A DNA stretch of 64,000 nt. Origin: DASQZK01 sp963764345 (lineage in GTDB: Bacteria; Bacteroidota; Bacteroidia; Bacteroidales; GCA-2748055). The stretch spans positions 186,001 to 250,000 of the forward strand of contig CAVXSF010000007.1 in the NCBI GenBank assembly GCA_963764345.1, given 5' to 3'. The position numbers and the translations under genes are program-made. The notes beneath the pieces are model-generated. The model saw only the letters and a program-made list of their open reading frames with translations. It ran no database searches and was not told the origin of the DNA. Below are positions 55,301 through 63,601 of the stretch, piece by piece (position 1 is the first letter of the stretch; every line of letters starts with the position of its first letter).

Positions 55301-58300
55301 TGCATAGCCTTCAGGCTGATCTTCGGAACCGGACTCAGATCCGCCACAATGGAGATGTCGCCGTTCAGTGTGGCTGTGGCATTGAAACTGCCTTTGCTGT
55401 TCGATACCACGATGTTGGACGTCTTGTCCAGGTTCAATGTGGCAGCCCAGAGGCTGGCAGAGATATTGTCTTTAGGCTGGATCACGAACTGAAATTTCAT
55501 CGAGCTGTCAGCTGAAGGTTTACTCAGGGTGCAGGTATAGTCCAGCTCATCCTGGGGTGAATTGCCGGGATTGCCGGATGTTGGCAGCAACACTTTTCCC
55601 AGTAGTCCGCCCCGGATAAAGGAGGTATTGACAAACCGGCCGGTGATGCTGTCGAGGGAGTAATACCACCCACCCAGGTCACCGTCATCAATAGCCAGCA
55701 CATTGGCCGCAAAAATATCACCAGTGATCCCCTGTTTATCGATCATGAAATCCTTGACCTCAATGGTAAACGGTTTTTTATCCGCCCTTTTGATGATGGC
55801 CGGCAGGGAAGCCTGTAGGTCGGAGAAGAAAAATCCCATCCAGGACTTATCCAGGAAATTCGTTTTACCCTCTATGGCTGTCTTTGGCATATCGGGCGCA
55901 TTCAGACTGTCGGAGTGATCGTAATACGCCGGTGACTTCAGCGCGAAAGACCATTCATCATAACCGGCAATGCTGAACGTGTCGATATTCACCTTTGCAT
56001 ACCAGTTGTTCCAGCTTTGAATATCGGTCTCCAGGCTGGCTTTGACAACCCCCTTGTCTGCTTTCCTGACGATGACGTTCTGTGAGAAGTCATATTCGGC
56101 TTTTATATGCAGCCGTTTAAATCCTTTGGGATCAAAGATTGCATACGTCCCGGCCTGGTTGTTGTTATTTCCCGTGGCTTTAAGGAAAGTGAAATTCAAT
56201 TCATCAATTTTGAAATCTTCCACGAGGAATAACGTAGCATCGCCACAAAGACTGGTATTATCCTTAAAACAGATATTCTTAGCTCCCAGGGCCAGCGTAT
56301 GCGTAGTGCCGCCTTCATCAATATCATAGGCCAGACATGCATTGAAACCGGACTGAACCGGGGTGAAGACGATATCGGTGATGGCAATGGTTATCTTTTG
56401 TCCGGAAATCTCTTTCTGAATACCAAACGGCATTTCCCATCCGGCCATATTGATGGAATTATTGACATCGGCGATTGCAGTATTGACATTATTTTTTATA
56501 TAATCGCCGACTTTCAGAATATCTCCTGCAGTAAAAGGCTGGGGTTTTACATCCGGGGAATCTGCTACCGGAAGCGCAGATACCGCATTGGGATTTCTTA
56601 TGGCTTTCACGGTTCCGCTAAAGGCCTGGTTGGCTTTATTCACTTTCAGATCTGAAAATTCAACCCTGATCTTGAAGGCGTTACTGTTCAGGAATGGCAC
56701 GGGAATGGTGCCGGTGCCCTTTAATACCCCTTTGGTTGAGGTCACATCTTTGCTAAGGGTGAGATCAAAAGCGCCGATCTTAACGACTGCCCCGTTTTTG
56801 GCATTTGAAAGGTCCGTAACTGTGTCCTGCACAGGATTTATTTTACATGAACAATTGAGTTCGGGAGCATCCATCAAGGTGACGGGGTTTGGATTGTTTT
56901 CCTGGTTGTTGCTCGTGTCGACAGATACATTCTGTGTTGTATCTGCTGTGTAGGTAAAGTATGCCACCTCACTCCGTCCTCCGTTCCGGAAGACAAGATT
57001 ATCAGATGGGTCGATGGCTGTAACCATGAAGGCGTAACGGTTACCGGGGGTCAGTGGCGGATCTCCCGGGCCGTAAAGCATCGTATTTGCACTGACTGTT
57101 TTTTCAAAGAAAGCAGGGGTTGTGGCCGACTGCATGGCATCGTTCGGGTTTCTCTGCGGATCTGTAATCTCCACCATTGTAAAATCATACTGTATTCCGC
57201 CGTTGACTCCCGGGGGGATGGTCCAGTTAAACAGCAGGTTCTGTGGTTTTTGTGCAGTGATGTCAGCAGCATCCTGCGGGTTGATGATGACAGGAGGTTC
57301 CAGGTCAGTAACCGGAAAACCATTGCTGCACGTTTCATCAGACAATGCCTGTCCGGCTTGTATACCGGAGGAAGCATCGGCAACTGCCGCAACAGGGGTA
57401 ATGCATAACTGATAATTGCCTTCCGGTAATCCGCTGCCGTTCACCAGGTCGTTATAGCTTATGCCTTTGAGACTGACATCCTCAACGTTGAAGAGATGAC
57501 TTATTGACGTCGCGTTCAGAACCACTACCGGCTGATTCTTCAGGAGAGTAATATCGGGTAACTGGCTTATCTTATCCGGACTGGTACTTATCTCGATCCC
57601 GTTATCACCCTTCAGTGATGCAGTTAACTTTATCTTATACTGATCAACATTAAAATTGCCTGCCACAGTGATCATCACTTTCGCGGGATTGTTCAAAAAG
57701 CCTGATAAATGGACCGGATAAGGATAAATAACCTGTACATTTTGTACCCGTACATCGATCGTCGGAGGATTCAGGGTAAACGTGTTGCCGCATACCTCAT
57801 CCGACAGGGTTTGCCCTGCCTGCTGCCCGGTGGCCGCATCGGTCACTGCCTCGACAGGCGTGATGCAAAGCTGGTAGTTTCCAGGGGGGAGGCCAGCGCC
57901 GTTCACCAGGTTATCATATGTTATTCCTTGCAGGATAACCCCGTCGGCGTTGAACAGGCTACTGACGGAGGTGGCATTCAGCACCTGGGTGTGGACGCCG
58001 TTAGCGAGGGTGATCTCCTGGAGAAGGTCGAGCTTCCCTGGGTCGGTCGAAATCTGGACGCCGTTATCCCCTTTCAGTGAAGCCAGTAATTTTACCTTGA
58101 GCTGCGAATACGTAATATTGCTGTACAGCGTTATCATCACTTTGGAAGGGTTACTCAGGTAATCCGTCAGCCTGCCGGAATAGGGAGGGATGACCTGGAC
58201 ATTCTGGATTACAACATCGGCGGTTGGTGCGGTAATGATCATCGTATTGCCGCAAACCTGGTCGGAGAGAACCTGCCCGGCCTGCTGCCCCGTGGCCGGA

Positions 58301-59709
58301 TCGGTCACTGCCTCGACAGGCGTGATGCAAAGCTGGTAGTTTCCAGGGGGGAGACCTGCACCGTTCACAAGCTCATCATTTGTTATTCCCTGCAGGATAA
58401 CCCCGTCTGCGTTGAACAGGCTGCTGACGGAGGTGGCATTCAGCACCTGGGTGTGGACGCCGTTAGCGAGGGTGATCTCCTGGAGAAGGTCGAGTCTGCC
58501 AGGATCGGTCGTGATCTTGACGCCGTTGTCCCCTTCAAGTGAAGCCAGTAATTTTACCTTGAGCTGCGAAAACGTAATATTGCTATACAGCGTTATCATC
58601 ACTTTGGAAGGATTACTCAGGTAATCCGTCAGTCTGCCCGAATAAGGAGGGATGACCTGGACATTCTGGATCAGAACATCGGCGGTTGGTGCGGTAATGG
58701 TCATCGTATTGCCGCAAACCTGGTCTGAGAGAACATGGCCCGCCTGCTGCCCCGTGGCCGGATCGGTCACTGCCTCGACAGGCGTGATGCAAAGCTGGTA
58801 GTTTCCCGGAGGGAGACCTGTGCCGTTCACAAGCTCATCATTTGTTATTCCCTGCAGGATAACCCCGTCGGCGTTAAACAGGCTGCTGACGGAGGTGGCA
58901 TTCAGCACCTGGGTGTGGACGCCGTTAGCGAGGGTGATCTCCTGGAGAAGGTCGAGCCTGCCAGGATCGGTCGTGATCCGGACGCCGTTGTCCCCTTCAA
59001 GTGAAGCCAGTAATTTTACCTTGAGCTGTGAATATGTAATGTTGCTGTACAGCGTTATCATCACTTTGGAAGGATTACTCAGGTAATCCGTCAGTCTGCC
59101 CGAATATGGCGGGATGACCTGGACATTCTGGACACTGACATCAGCGGTAGGGGCATTGATGGTAAACGTTCCGCTGCAGAGTTCCATCGACGCCGGATCG
59201 CCGGCATTCTGTCCAGTTGCAGGAAGTGAGGTGGAAAAAACGGCCTGGACACATAACTGATAATTTCCCGGAGGCAGACCGTTCGTCTGCAGATTATTGA
59301 GTGTCGTTCCACTCAGGTCCACATTATCGAGATCGAAGACATTCCGGACGTAAAGGGCATTGACCACCTGGCTGGGGGAAGCGGAGGTCAGCGTGATCTC
59401 GGGCAAGGCATTCAGGGCTGCCTGGTTGGTTTTGATCTCAATTCCGTTATCTCCCTTAATCGTGGAAAAGAGTTTTACAGACTGCGTACTCCCGGCCCCG
59501 ACAACCATCTGAACGGAAATGACTATTTTGGAAGGGTTGTTGACGTAATCCGCTAACGTTGATGAATACGGGCCAATGACCTGGACAGAATTGATGTTCA
59601 CGAAATTTTGAGAATGCGCGGGAATAAATACCTGACCCAGTATGAGTAACAGGATGTAGCGGATTGCCTTAAACCGCCCTGGCCCTGAGAATTCCAAGAC
59701 TTGTCTCAT
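52363..59709 (-). CDS. Giant secreted repeat protein (2448 residues)
   Basis: Signal peptide (ends FIPAHSQN). Residues about 35-800 are five tandem ~154-residue repeats, each with NVQVIPPYSGRLTDYLSNPS, SLEGDNGV, LPPGNYQLC and a closing CGNT-type strand; the middle three are nearly identical. The repeat resembles the TANFOR-type domain described from Tannerella forsythia (my recollection, not checked). An Fn3-like domain follows (about 803-940; PPVIINPQDAADI, YAFMVTAIDPSDN). Residues about 960-2000 form a long beta-rich region without a recognised family (GPLGPLDINGYVKFF, MFGLGGGVYYNM). A Big-type Ig domain and a distinct C-terminal domain follow. No type IX sorting motif at the end. The DNA is strictly open over 7.3 kb, unlike other long genes here. 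Confidence 0.85.
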   Translation of the reverse strand: MRQVLEFSGPGRFKAIRYILLLILGQVFIPAHSQNFVNINSVQVIGPYSSTLADYVNNPSKIVISVQMVVGAGSTQSVKLFSTIKGDNGIEIKTNQAALNALPEITLTSASPSQVVNALYVRNVFDLDNVDLSGTTLNNLQTNGLPPGNYQLCVQAVFSTSLPATGQNAGDPASMELCSGTFTINAPTADVSVQNVQVIPPYSGRLTDYLSNPSKVMITLYSNITYSQLKVKLLASLEGDNGVRITTDPGRLDLLQEITLANGVHTQVLNATSVSSLFNADGVILQGITNDELVNGTGLPPGNYQLCITPVEAVTDPATGQQAGHVLSDQVCGNTMTITAPTADVLIQNVQVIPPYSGRLTDYLSNPSKVMITLYSNITFSQLKVKLLASLEGDNGVKITTDPGRLDLLQEITLANGVHTQVLNATSVSSLFNADGVILQGITNDELVNGAGLPPGNYQLCITPVEAVTDPATGQQAGQVLSDQVCGNTMIITAPTADVVIQNVQVIPPYSGRLTDYLSNPSKVMITLYSNITYSQLKVKLLASLKGDNGVQISTDPGKLDLLQEITLANGVHTQVLNATSVSSLFNADGVILQGITYDNLVNGAGLPPGNYQLCITPVEAVTDAATGQQAGQTLSDEVCGNTFTLNPPTIDVRVQNVQVIYPYPVHLSGFLNNPAKVMITVAGNFNVDQYKIKLTASLKGDNGIEISTSPDKISQLPDITLLKNQPVVVLNATSISHLFNVEDVSLKGISYNDLVNGSGLPEGNYQLCITPVAAVADASSGIQAGQALSDETCSNGFPVTDLEPPVIINPQDAADITAQKPQNLLFNWTIPPGVNGGIQYDFTMVEITDPQRNPNDAMQSATTPAFFEKTVSANTMLYGPGDPPLTPGNRYAFMVTAIDPSDNLVFRNGGRSEVAYFTYTADTTQNVSVDTSNNQENNPNPVTLMDAPELNCSCKINPVQDTVTDLSNAKNGAVVKIGAFDLTLSKDVTSTKGVLKGTGTIPVPFLNSNAFKIRVEFSDLKVNKANQAFSGTVKAIRNPNAVSALPVADSPDVKPQPFTAGDILKVGDYIKNNVNTAIADVNNSINMAGWEMPFGIQKEISGQKITIAITDIVFTPVQSGFNACLAYDIDEGGTTHTLALGAKNICFKDNTSLCGDATLFLVEDFKIDELNFTFLKATGNNNNQAGTYAIFDPKGFKRLHIKAEYDFSQNVIVRKADKGVVKASLETDIQSWNNWYAKVNIDTFSIAGYDEWSFALKSPAYYDHSDSLNAPDMPKTAIEGKTNFLDKSWMGFFFSDLQASLPAIIKRADKKPFTIEVKDFMIDKQGITGDIFAANVLAIDDGDLGGWYYSLDSITGRFVNTSFIRGGLLGKVLLPTSGNPGNSPQDELDYTCTLSKPSADSSMKFQFVIQPKDNISASLWAATLNLDKTSNIVVSNSKGSFNATATLNGDISIVADLSPVPKISLKAMQFQDLKLMTYAPYISGNFTFMSFASPQKSTAGFPVTIKNVKPTIANSEAGIMFDLDISLADIKALPEADFRLGILGDLKMTNGRFDWGNPHLQVDSISIVGPLGPLDINGYVKFFDKDATYGNGVKGAITAKLDLGVNKLQISSHVMFGHTTFNYWYADLSAVTTVGTPLVPPLLMFGLGGGVYYNMSKGEDPSPDALLKGTADDLNRYKPKNNIIGFKASMIVGVGNGTQFHAKGTLSMEFTSDFGIQSVGLDVQAAMMSDITADDSKAPINGNGHIGYDFPQKIFDAGVGLNVNYKIITGSGWLVLNINGQNGEWYFKLGEPSNRIQINVLDLQKMNAYVMMGSNIPGIPDPPAEILQYFPQYKSSRNSTLVSNKLNPGFAFGAGFEYGPVDLSYLIFYMDFSAGMGYDVSLMQYSEGCEGSNNLPGINGWYANGQFYAWISFAFGINVDAWFYKGKIDVADLKAAALFQAGLINPSWFQGWLYGHFDVLGGLISGDMHFEVSVGDKCVQEANPLGMDLPIISDLSPGDNAQDISIAANPSAAFNFPVDEDFDVTNTNDKGETVLNTIHIDVTGFTLATSDDQTVLADLNTNQNLSFTSEMKLATLYTSTALDPQTDYTVTVSVKAFQVKNGTKVPLSYKNKPMEETRIVHFKTGDCLHRLDENAGTLLGSYPFKNQRYFLQNEQKTGFIQLDKNYPCLINDPGYTLLAQFVSYQSPSQTTVKEVSVQQSGNQLTFQIPALPNEEITELRIIKRMNVNKFIQPVKANLTYQDKNAYLSSGQGVNNNVINVRSNQISGLATSNKPVDLELYSYYFKTSKYNTLAEKLGNSGYSATASKSGYGNLEGYEADFNFDEGFDVYDVNETTFEAFGEKFVIYPLVHISEQSPGNLWIQNYVEKTFYNNWKTAYIFGSDYKNDINPYFIRKNSTGLQCLLFEPSLEPVGILPASGEPPLSMQEINAATNKNYKIISEGFQKMKY
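57763..59148 (-). repeat. 462-bp coding tandem repeats inside the giant gene
   Basis: Three adjacent units (about 58687-59148, 58225-58686, 57763-58224) have exactly 462-bp spacing; for example the GTCTGCCC-type box recurs at 58170, 58632 and 59094. Long stretches are identical at nucleotide level, including third codon positions, pointing to recent duplication or gene conversion. More diverged units flank them on both sides. Confidence 0.85.
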
Positions 59710-59737
59710 TTCCGTAAGGAATTAATATTGAACGTTT

Positions 59738-61426
59738 TTAAAGAACATATCTGTAACTTATTTTCCCCCTGAATTCGGAATAAGTAGCAGCAAGGTTTGT
59801 ATTTGCCGAGTTGTTCTTTATGTAATTCAGGTTTACTGCCATGCTCTGGTGTTTGCTCACCCTGTAATTCAGATTGGCACCTTCATTCAGGATCAGGCCG
59901 GTCGTTCCCCCACGCAATCCCTCCAGGAAAGAGCCGGTCCACCCCAGGATCAGTTTGCTTTTCAAAAGCGTTTTGTTGATACCTAACGTTATACCGGAAT
60001 TGCCTTCCTCAAACGTTTCACCTTTAACATCTGTATAATTCAGATTTGTACTAAGTGTCAGGTTTGTGGGTACAAAAGTGATCTGGTAATTCAGAAAGAT
60101 GTTGTAGCTTTTTGTATTGTTCTGAATCGCGGTACTGTTGTCCAGACTTGTGAACAGGTTATAATTCGCCGAAAAGACAAGTGCGTGAATATGTTCGGTT
60201 CCGGCAACAATGTAGTGGGGTGTAAAGGAAAAATTTTGCGACACCTGGGCAATCCGGAAGGTGTCCCTGAGCAGAACGGTGCTCGTTCTCTGTGAGTTTG
60301 AATAATTAGAATAGTTCAAATCAAATCCGAAATGATCATTCAGGTTCGCCGAAGCATTGGCAGAGCCAATTACCCTGCTGCTCGATGACTGTTTTTGTTT
60401 TTTCAGGTTATCGTGCTGCATTCCCAGGCTACCATTGAGTCGCAACTTGTTTTTCAGTAAATTGAGAGAAGGGGCAATGGTCAGGTTCTGAAGATCATTA
60501 CTGAAAAAATAGGCGCCCATGGATTTATAGTGGGGATCAATCCTGCTGAATTGTAATCTGAGCCCCATCTTTTTGCTTTTATATCCCAGCGATGTCTGCA
60601 ATGCATTACTGTGTTCGGTAGTGCCGTTACGGTCAATGAAACCATCCAGCAGCCTGACGATTTGAGTCGAAGTACTGTCGTGAAAGGGTGATGAATTTCT
60701 CAGGTTGTTTGTATACAGACTGGTTGCGGCTTCCACTGCAAAGGTGAAATTCTTAAGGAATTTAGCCTGCCCATGCAACCCGATAACCACATTTTCAGCC
60801 GGGGATATCCGGCCCAATGTATCTTCTGCCAAATTGACACTAGTGCTGTCGTCTTTTGCTTTTAAAAAGCTGAGTTCGAGAAAATTTGGTCCTTTGCCAA
60901 CACCTATTTTGGTTGCAAAACCTTTGTTTTCATAGGAGTAAGGCTGTAAAGCACGTGTAGTTGTGTCTATACCCGTGGCGCGGTTAAACCTGCCGTAAAT
61001 AAAGCCAAAACGAAAAATTCCCGGATGAAGGTCCACCCCTGCACCCAGAAAGGTATGGCCGGCAAGGGTGAATTGTGAGTAATTGACATTCCGGTAGCCT
61101 GCGTATACCGTGATCCATTTGTAGCTTGGACTGATACCGAACTGATTGAAAGGCTGCCTGAACGATCTTTCCTTCTCACTGAAGGTAAATTCAAAAGGGA
61201 TGATCAGACTTTTGTACAGGCTGATCGTCGGGTTTCCTGAAATGATATAGGAAAACGGCTGGTTGCGGTTTTGAATTCCATTGGCATTGTAAAAAAGACC
61301 CTGAAGATTGAGGCCTCCACTTAACGTGAAAGGTTTTTGCTTACCAATCCCCTCGATGTTTTGTGCTGATGCAGATCCTGTTAGACAAAAACAAATCATT
61401 GCCATTGTGAGGAACCGGGCAAACAT
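59738..61426 (-). CDS. Outer-membrane beta-barrel protein heading the giant-protein operon
   Basis: The ATG at 61426 is chosen because it begins a clean signal peptide (MAMICFCLTGSASAQN region). 562 residues, mostly alternating strands with aromatic girdles (IIPFEFTFSEKERSF, KWITVYAGYRNVNYSQFTLA, FGFIYGRFNRATGI, MGLRLQFSRIDPHYKSMGA), ending FRGKISYRYVL, as in a 16-or-more-strand outer-membrane barrel. It is 28 bp before the giant gene, so it is the first gene of a leftward operon. It could anchor or export the giant protein. No TonB box or plug is visible, so it is not a TonB receptor. Confidence 0.75.
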   Translation of the reverse strand: MFARFLTMAMICFCLTGSASAQNIEGIGKQKPFTLSGGLNLQGLFYNANGIQNRNQPFSYIISGNPTISLYKSLIIPFEFTFSEKERSFRQPFNQFGISPSYKWITVYAGYRNVNYSQFTLAGHTFLGAGVDLHPGIFRFGFIYGRFNRATGIDTTTRALQPYSYENKGFATKIGVGKGPNFLELSFLKAKDDSTSVNLAEDTLGRISPAENVVIGLHGQAKFLKNFTFAVEAATSLYTNNLRNSSPFHDSTSTQIVRLLDGFIDRNGTTEHSNALQTSLGYKSKKMGLRLQFSRIDPHYKSMGAYFFSNDLQNLTIAPSLNLLKNKLRLNGSLGMQHDNLKKQKQSSSSRVIGSANASANLNDHFGFDLNYSNYSNSQRTSTVLLRDTFRIAQVSQNFSFTPHYIVAGTEHIHALVFSANYNLFTSLDNSTAIQNNTKSYNIFLNYQITFVPTNLTLSTNLNYTDVKGETFEEGNSGITLGINKTLLKSKLILGWTGSFLEGLRGGTTGLILNEGANLNYRVSKHQSMAVNLNYIKNNSANTNLAATYSEFRGKISYRYVL

Positions 61427-61471
61427 GGATTGGTAATTTATGCATTTGCAACTTAACTGAATAATGAACAA

Positions 61472-61834
61472 AAAATCCAGCTCTATAATCTGCCCGACGA
61501 GTCTATCCCTTCAAAGACTTTTTATTCAATGTAAAATCCGTTATTTCCGGATGTGACAGGTTTATCAGGAATCAAATGCTGCAAAATTGCTTCTCGGAAA
61601 CGAAGCAATACATAACATTTAAAATGCCAGAAATGTTCAACGCTATGGTTATATAGATGGCAGAAAAGCAAGCGTAAACCGCGGCCGGGTTCGAAACCGG
61701 CCGCGGTTTGCAGCTCCTGAAAAACAATTAGGAAGGGATCCTGACCTTCTGTTTAGTCTGAAAGGATATCACAGTAACGGACTTTTAAACCAGCCATACC
61801 GTAAGAGCAATTTTTACCCGGAAATCCAGAATAA
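61472..61834. other. Intergenic region with two hairpins
   Basis: AAACCGCGGCCGG (61676-61688) and CCGGCCGCGGTTT (61697-61709) form a perfect 13-bp stem, a likely terminator for the leftward gene at 61835. ATTGCTTC (61586-61593) and GAAGCAAT (61602-61609) form a second stem in the leader of the surface operon. No gene is seen. Confidence 0.6.
61676..61709 (-). terminator. Strong hairpin, probable terminator
   Basis: A 13-bp GC-rich perfect stem with an 8-base loop, 126 bp past the stop of the membrane protein gene at 61835. Read leftward it is followed by ACGCTTGCTTTTC, a weak T-rich tail. Confidence 0.55.
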
Positions 61835-62317
61835 TTACCTGAACTGATACAAGGTATGAAGCGACAGGGATGAAAAGATGATTCCTGCCAGCTGGATCAT
61901 GCTTCGCAACCAGTTCATTGCACTCCATTGCGACCAGGCATCCCGGAGTTCCCTGATGCCGGCCATCGGAACATTCAGGAACATGATGTCGTTCCTGGGA
62001 TAAAAATAGGAAAACGTGAAAACATCAACCAATATATATAAGGCCAGGGCTAAACCTAAATAGAGCCGAACATGTCCTGGTGATTTCCAGAAAAGGATCA
62101 GGACAACCAGGGCAATGACCTGGTTGAGGGGTGTAAAAATTCTGAAAAAGTCACCGGGGTTCGATTTACTGAAATATGCCCTGGCGGTTTCAAGGGATTG
62201 GGGGATATTAGCTCCCCAGTTTTTTGCATCAACCAGTGAATTGTAAATATTCACCAATAGGATACCGCTTGCCAAAATGATGGAAGCATACAAAATTACA
62301 GTCTTCATTTTCATCAT
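61835..62317 (-). CDS. Four-helix membrane protein, possibly DUF1772-like
   Basis: The ATG at 62317 (MMKMKTVILYAS) is preferred because it starts just before the first helix and does not press against the AraC stop. 160 residues with four membrane helices. FSYFYPRNDIMF followed by a Trp-rich loop and LRSMIQLAGIIFSSLSLH recalls DUF1772 proteins, but the match is not certain. It lies 57 bp behind an AraC-type regulator gene in the same direction and is probably controlled by or co-expressed with it. Confidence 0.6.
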   Translation of the reverse strand: MMKMKTVILYASIILASGILLVNIYNSLVDAKNWGANIPQSLETARAYFSKSNPGDFFRIFTPLNQVIALVVLILFWKSPGHVRLYLGLALALYILVDVFTFSYFYPRNDIMFLNVPMAGIRELRDAWSQWSAMNWLRSMIQLAGIIFSSLSLHTLYQFR

Positions 62318-62374
62318 TGTTTTTTTGCGCAATGTTGAAAATTCCAGCATACTGAAATTGTATATAAAGGACAT

Positions 62375-63172
62375 TTAATGAAAAAGATGCCCGGGCAGAT
62401 CACTTTTTGATTTCAGATATTCCCGGGGAGCCATGTTCGTGAACAAACGGAAGGTCCTGATAAAATGAGATTGATCGTAAAAATAGCAGGCATGAGCTAT
62501 TTCAGTCAGCGAAGATTTTGTTTTGTGCATGAGAGCCAAAGCATAAAGGTATTTCCTGTAAAGTAAGATTTCTTCAGTATTCATACCGGTAAGTACTTTC
62601 AATTTTCGGGAAAGATGGCGCCTGGAAATCATGAGGTTTTCAGCCAGAGACAAAACCGAGATATCTGATACCTGTGAGCTGTACAAAAAATCTTTCAACG
62701 CATCTTCCGAAGTGTTTGTGTGCAGCTCCCGGTAGGATAGCCATGTAATAAACGAATCCACCCTGTCACTGAATTTGTTTAGAGCTGCCATGGAATGCCA
62801 CAATGAGTCCATCGATTTGTCAATAAGTGTCAGATCAAGAGACAGATTCAATAATTCTCCAGGGGTAATTCCGAATAATAGCCGGATCGCAACCGGGTTA
62901 AAGCGTATTCCAAAGAACGACTGATGACCGGGTTTACTTAATAAAACAGGGTTTGTGTTGTAGCCGTTGATGAAACACCTCGGAAGCTCCATGGTCTCAC
63001 CTTCGTTCCGGACTTGTTTTATACCGGAATTCGAAAAGTTAAAGATCAGATCAATAACACCCTTGGGTAATATGATCTCCCTGGAATGGGATGGATTCCC
63101 GTTTGTCTGCCAGATACAAAAAATGAGACTCCTGGTGTAATTCTGGTTTGGTATTACGAGATGGTTTTCCAT
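62375..63172 (-). CDS. AraC-family transcriptional regulator
   Basis: 265 residues. The N-terminal sensor half begins with REIILPKGVIDLIFNFSNSG and resembles the DUF6597-type domain often found in Bacteroidota AraC proteins. The C-terminal quarter has both helix-turn-helix units: ISVLSLAENLMISRRHLSRK and LTEIAHACYFYDQSHFIRTF, ending RLFTNMAPREYLKS. The likely target is the membrane protein gene directly behind it. Ligand unknown. Confidence 0.9.
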   Translation of the reverse strand: MENHLVIPNQNYTRSLIFCIWQTNGNPSHSREIILPKGVIDLIFNFSNSGIKQVRNEGETMELPRCFINGYNTNPVLLSKPGHQSFFGIRFNPVAIRLLFGITPGELLNLSLDLTLIDKSMDSLWHSMAALNKFSDRVDSFITWLSYRELHTNTSEDALKDFLYSSQVSDISVLSLAENLMISRRHLSRKLKVLTGMNTEEILLYRKYLYALALMHKTKSSLTEIAHACYFYDQSHFIRTFRLFTNMAPREYLKSKSDLPGHLFH

Positions 63173-63601
63173 GTCTAAGATTTAAGTCTCTTCCCACGAT
63201 ACCCATTGGGCCGGCCCCTCTTTTCATTCTGCCATACCTTACGGGCCTTTACAGATACGGTCCGTTGTTAATACCGGCATCCCTATTAACCACTTGCATT
63301 TTCTATGGTTCAAAAGCTTCCGGTATTTTTTTGGGAAAATTTTATTTTGAAAGTGGAGTGAAAAGGCAGGGATAACTTAAACCGACTTCAGACATCAGTC
63401 GGCTATTCCTTTTCAACCTCAAGTGCAGCCCTAAACCTAATGCCATTTCAGGACAATTCATGGAATAAATTCTCCCTTTTCAGGGATTAATGGTATTTTT
63501 ATAGTGCATAATCGGGCGCAGCCCGGGCCTGGGTTGAATCAGATTTCAGATTGACCTGGTCTGCGATCATTCCTGTATAAAAAACACAAAAAATAAAATG
63601 C
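63173..63601. other. Divergent intergenic region
   Basis: 429 bp between the divergent AraC and ADP-ribosylglycohydrolase-type genes. CCGACT (63382-63387) pairs with AGTCGG (63397-63402), followed by CTATTCCTTTT. No gene is supported. Confidence 0.45.

Noticed and set aside
57763..59148. CRISPR-like periodic repeats
   Set aside because: The period is 462 bp, in frame and inside a coding gene; there are no short direct repeats with unique spacers.
52363..59709. Giant protein as a type IX secreted gliding adhesin (SprB-like)
   Set aside because: There is no C-terminal sorting domain and the repeats are unlike SprB; only size and presence of gld genes favour it.
61676..61709. GGGTTCGAAACC resembles a tRNA T-arm
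   Set aside because: There is no acceptor stem, D-arm or anticodon arm at proper distance; the sequence is explained by a simple 13-bp hairpin.
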